Shown: piece after piece, positions 62,872 to 64,000 of the stretch
Position numbering within the stretch: the first letter of the stretch is position 1
Layout: each line of letters opens with the position of its first letter
NCBI GenBank assembly: GCA_911728455.2
Contig: OU452225.1
Coordinates: forward strand, 6,794,106-6,858,105
Direction: 5' to 3'
Length of the DNA: 64,000 nt
DNA from: Marthasterias glacialis
Lineage: Eukaryota; Echinodermata; Asteroidea; Forcipulatida; Asteriidae
Notes under the pieces: model-generated
The model's database searches: none
Told to the model about the DNA's origin: nothing
What the model saw: only the letters and a program-made list of their open reading frames with translations
Position numbers and translations under genes: made by a program

Positions 62872-63049
62872 CTCATGATGGAGAATGGTTTGATTAGACA
62901 GTCAGGTGCGGGCACGTTTCATCTTCTTCCTCTTGCTCAAAGAGCTCTAGAAAAACTCATCAGGGTCATCGATTCCGAGATGAAACTGGTCGGAGGTCAG
63001 AAAATTGCAATGCCATCACTCTCCTCATCTGCACTCTGGAAGAGATCAG
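62872..63049 (+). CDS. PARS2: PARS2 exon 2: catalytic domain start, motif 1
   Basis: 178 nt, phase 0 to 1, acceptor CCACCAAG, donor GATCAG|GTAAAA. It encodes LMMENGLIRQSGAGTFHLLP, LAQRALEKLIRVIDSEMK and LVGGQKIAMPSLSSSALWKR. Human PARS2 has LMLQVGLIYPASPGCYHLLP and VIDQEMQAIGGQKVNMPSLS then PAELW. The helix and strand ending in ...MPSL is class II synthetase motif 1, the dimer interface. Confidence 0.93.
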
Positions 63050-63557
63050 GTAAAATGAGAATGTAGACCCAAGTTCATTAAGCCAACAACAAGGTTCATT
63101 TTGCTAAGCAGGAAATTTACAGGGAACCAGTCGCAAGCAATGTACAATTCAAAGTAATTTGGTTGGTAACCCATTGCTGACAAGGTAGATTTTTTTCTGT
63201 GCTTGGGTGTTGCTTGATCTCATTTTCTTCATAATCAGCACTTTGGAACAACTTGCAACAGAACTGCCCAAAGCGAGAAAATGTTCAAAGCTCTGTTGCA
63301 AACTCGCCCATTTAATGAACTTTTTCCATTTTTTAAAAATATTTTTCTAAATTGTAAAGTACCTTGGGACATATGTGTGATGTGCTGTACAGTAATAGAC
63401 CGATCCATTAAGCCCCGCCTACCTTAGCAACTGCCTAGCAACAGCACATGGTGTGACTTTTTTGCCACGATCGTAAACAATCGGGCTTAATGGATCGGTC
63501 TATTGTCTATTGTTATATATTATAACATTTCAATATTGCATTTTTTTTTTCTTTCAG
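63050..63557 (+). other. PARS2 intron 2
   Basis: 508 nt, GTAAAA to TTTCTTTCAG. It contains a diverged repeat piece (63080-63190) and MITE family D copy 2. Confidence 0.75.
63395..63504. mobile_element. MITE family D copy 2
   Basis: The ends AATAGACCGATCCATTAAGC and GCTTAATGGATCGGTCTATT are perfect inverted repeats of 20 bp. At 110 bp it is shorter than the copy at 40472, which suggests an internal deletion derivative. Confidence 0.9.
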
Positions 63558-63631
63558 GCAGATGGAAACAGATGGGGGCAGAATTATTTCGACTGATAGA
63601 TAGGCATGGAACTCAGCTGTGCCTAGGCCCA
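63558..63631 (+). CDS. PARS2: PARS2 exon 3; gene continues beyond the window
   Basis: 74 nt, phase 1 to 0, acceptor CTTTCAG, donor GGCCCA|GTAAGT. With the preceding G it reads GRWKQMGAELFRLIDRHG then TQLCLGP, matching human RWDLMGKELLRLRDRHG then KEYCLGP. The next exon should begin THEE (motif 2) but is not in the window. 148 codons of roughly 475 are visible. Confidence 0.93.
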
Positions 63632-64000
63632 GTAAGTAATGCTGTAGTTTTGCCCATGCTTTTGCAAAGAAACTGTTATTGCCTGTTCAAAGTAAAAGTT
63701 CAACATTACATTTAAACATACATAAGTGCCCATTCAGAATAATGTTTTTTTTTCTTTCTTTCTATTTGCTTTGTTTTTAAATTTTTTACATTTTAATTCA
63801 ATATTTTTAAACCTTTGTACATTAAAGCGATTGTGGCCTTTGGGCCACACGTTTCAATTTTTTTTAATGAAATTAACCGGCAAATTTTTTTTTTCTTTGG
63901 AAAGATGGGTGGGTGAGTCAAACCAAATAATTGAAAAATGAAATTCAGTTGTCAATTGAAATGATAGGGAAAAACCCCATTCTAAGCCTTGTGTATTAAG
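63632..64000 (+). other. PARS2 intron 3, partial
   Basis: AT-rich sequence starting GTAAGTAATG. No THEE-type exon or other coding signal before the window ends. Confidence 0.7.

Noticed and set aside
1-64000. CRISPR arrays, bacterial operons, prophage or plasmid features
   Set aside because: The sequence is animal nuclear DNA with introns. The regular repeats seen are minisatellites without spacer structure.

Overview
The window is animal nuclear DNA. It has long AT-rich introns with GT-AG boundaries, many inverted-repeat elements of the MITE type, tRNA-derived SINEs, minisatellites and homopolymer runs. The three recognisable genes are animal housekeeping genes. The repeat style, including foldback elements ending in GGGCCCAATTTCAT and SINEs with a tRNA-Leu(CAA)-like head, suggests a marine deuterostome. 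An echinoderm, perhaps a sea star, is my best guess, but the taxon is an inference.

Positions 1-48300 (plus strand) hold most of one polypyrimidine tract-binding protein gene (PTBP1/2/3 family). I reconstructed 16 coding exons whose phases agree from end to end. They give 597 codons including the stop: part of a bipartite nuclear signal, four RRM domains and the linkers. The exon with the start codon lies upstream of the window. Introns reach 15 kb and hold most of the repeats. The most interesting part is a 34-nt exon (39552-39585) in RRM3 between CU-rich intron segments. Skipping it joins the neighbouring exons out of frame and gives a stop within six codons. This is the layout of the autoregulated exon of vertebrate PTB genes, which is removed by the gene's own product and sends the mRNA to decay. 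A second possible cassette (26716-26832) lies behind a very long CU-rich belt and has a weak donor. The intron at 44292-44786 carries repeated copies of an exon end with its splice donor.

48301 to about 54.5 kb is T-rich, almost free of mobile elements and directly downstream of the PTB stop. It is probably a long 3' UTR. Repeats return from about 54.5 to 58.8 kb.

58801-59661 (minus strand) is a complete single-exon TMEM53-type gene (DUF829 alpha/beta-hydrolase fold). About 2.4 kb away and divergent from it, 62030-64000 (plus strand) holds the first three coding exons of mitochondrial prolyl-tRNA synthetase (PARS2). That gene runs off the right edge. Its first intron contains three tandem tRNA-like units.

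The genes do not form an operon or shared pathway. They act in nuclear and cytoplasmic RNA processing (PTB), the nuclear membrane (TMEM53) and mitochondrial translation (PARS2).
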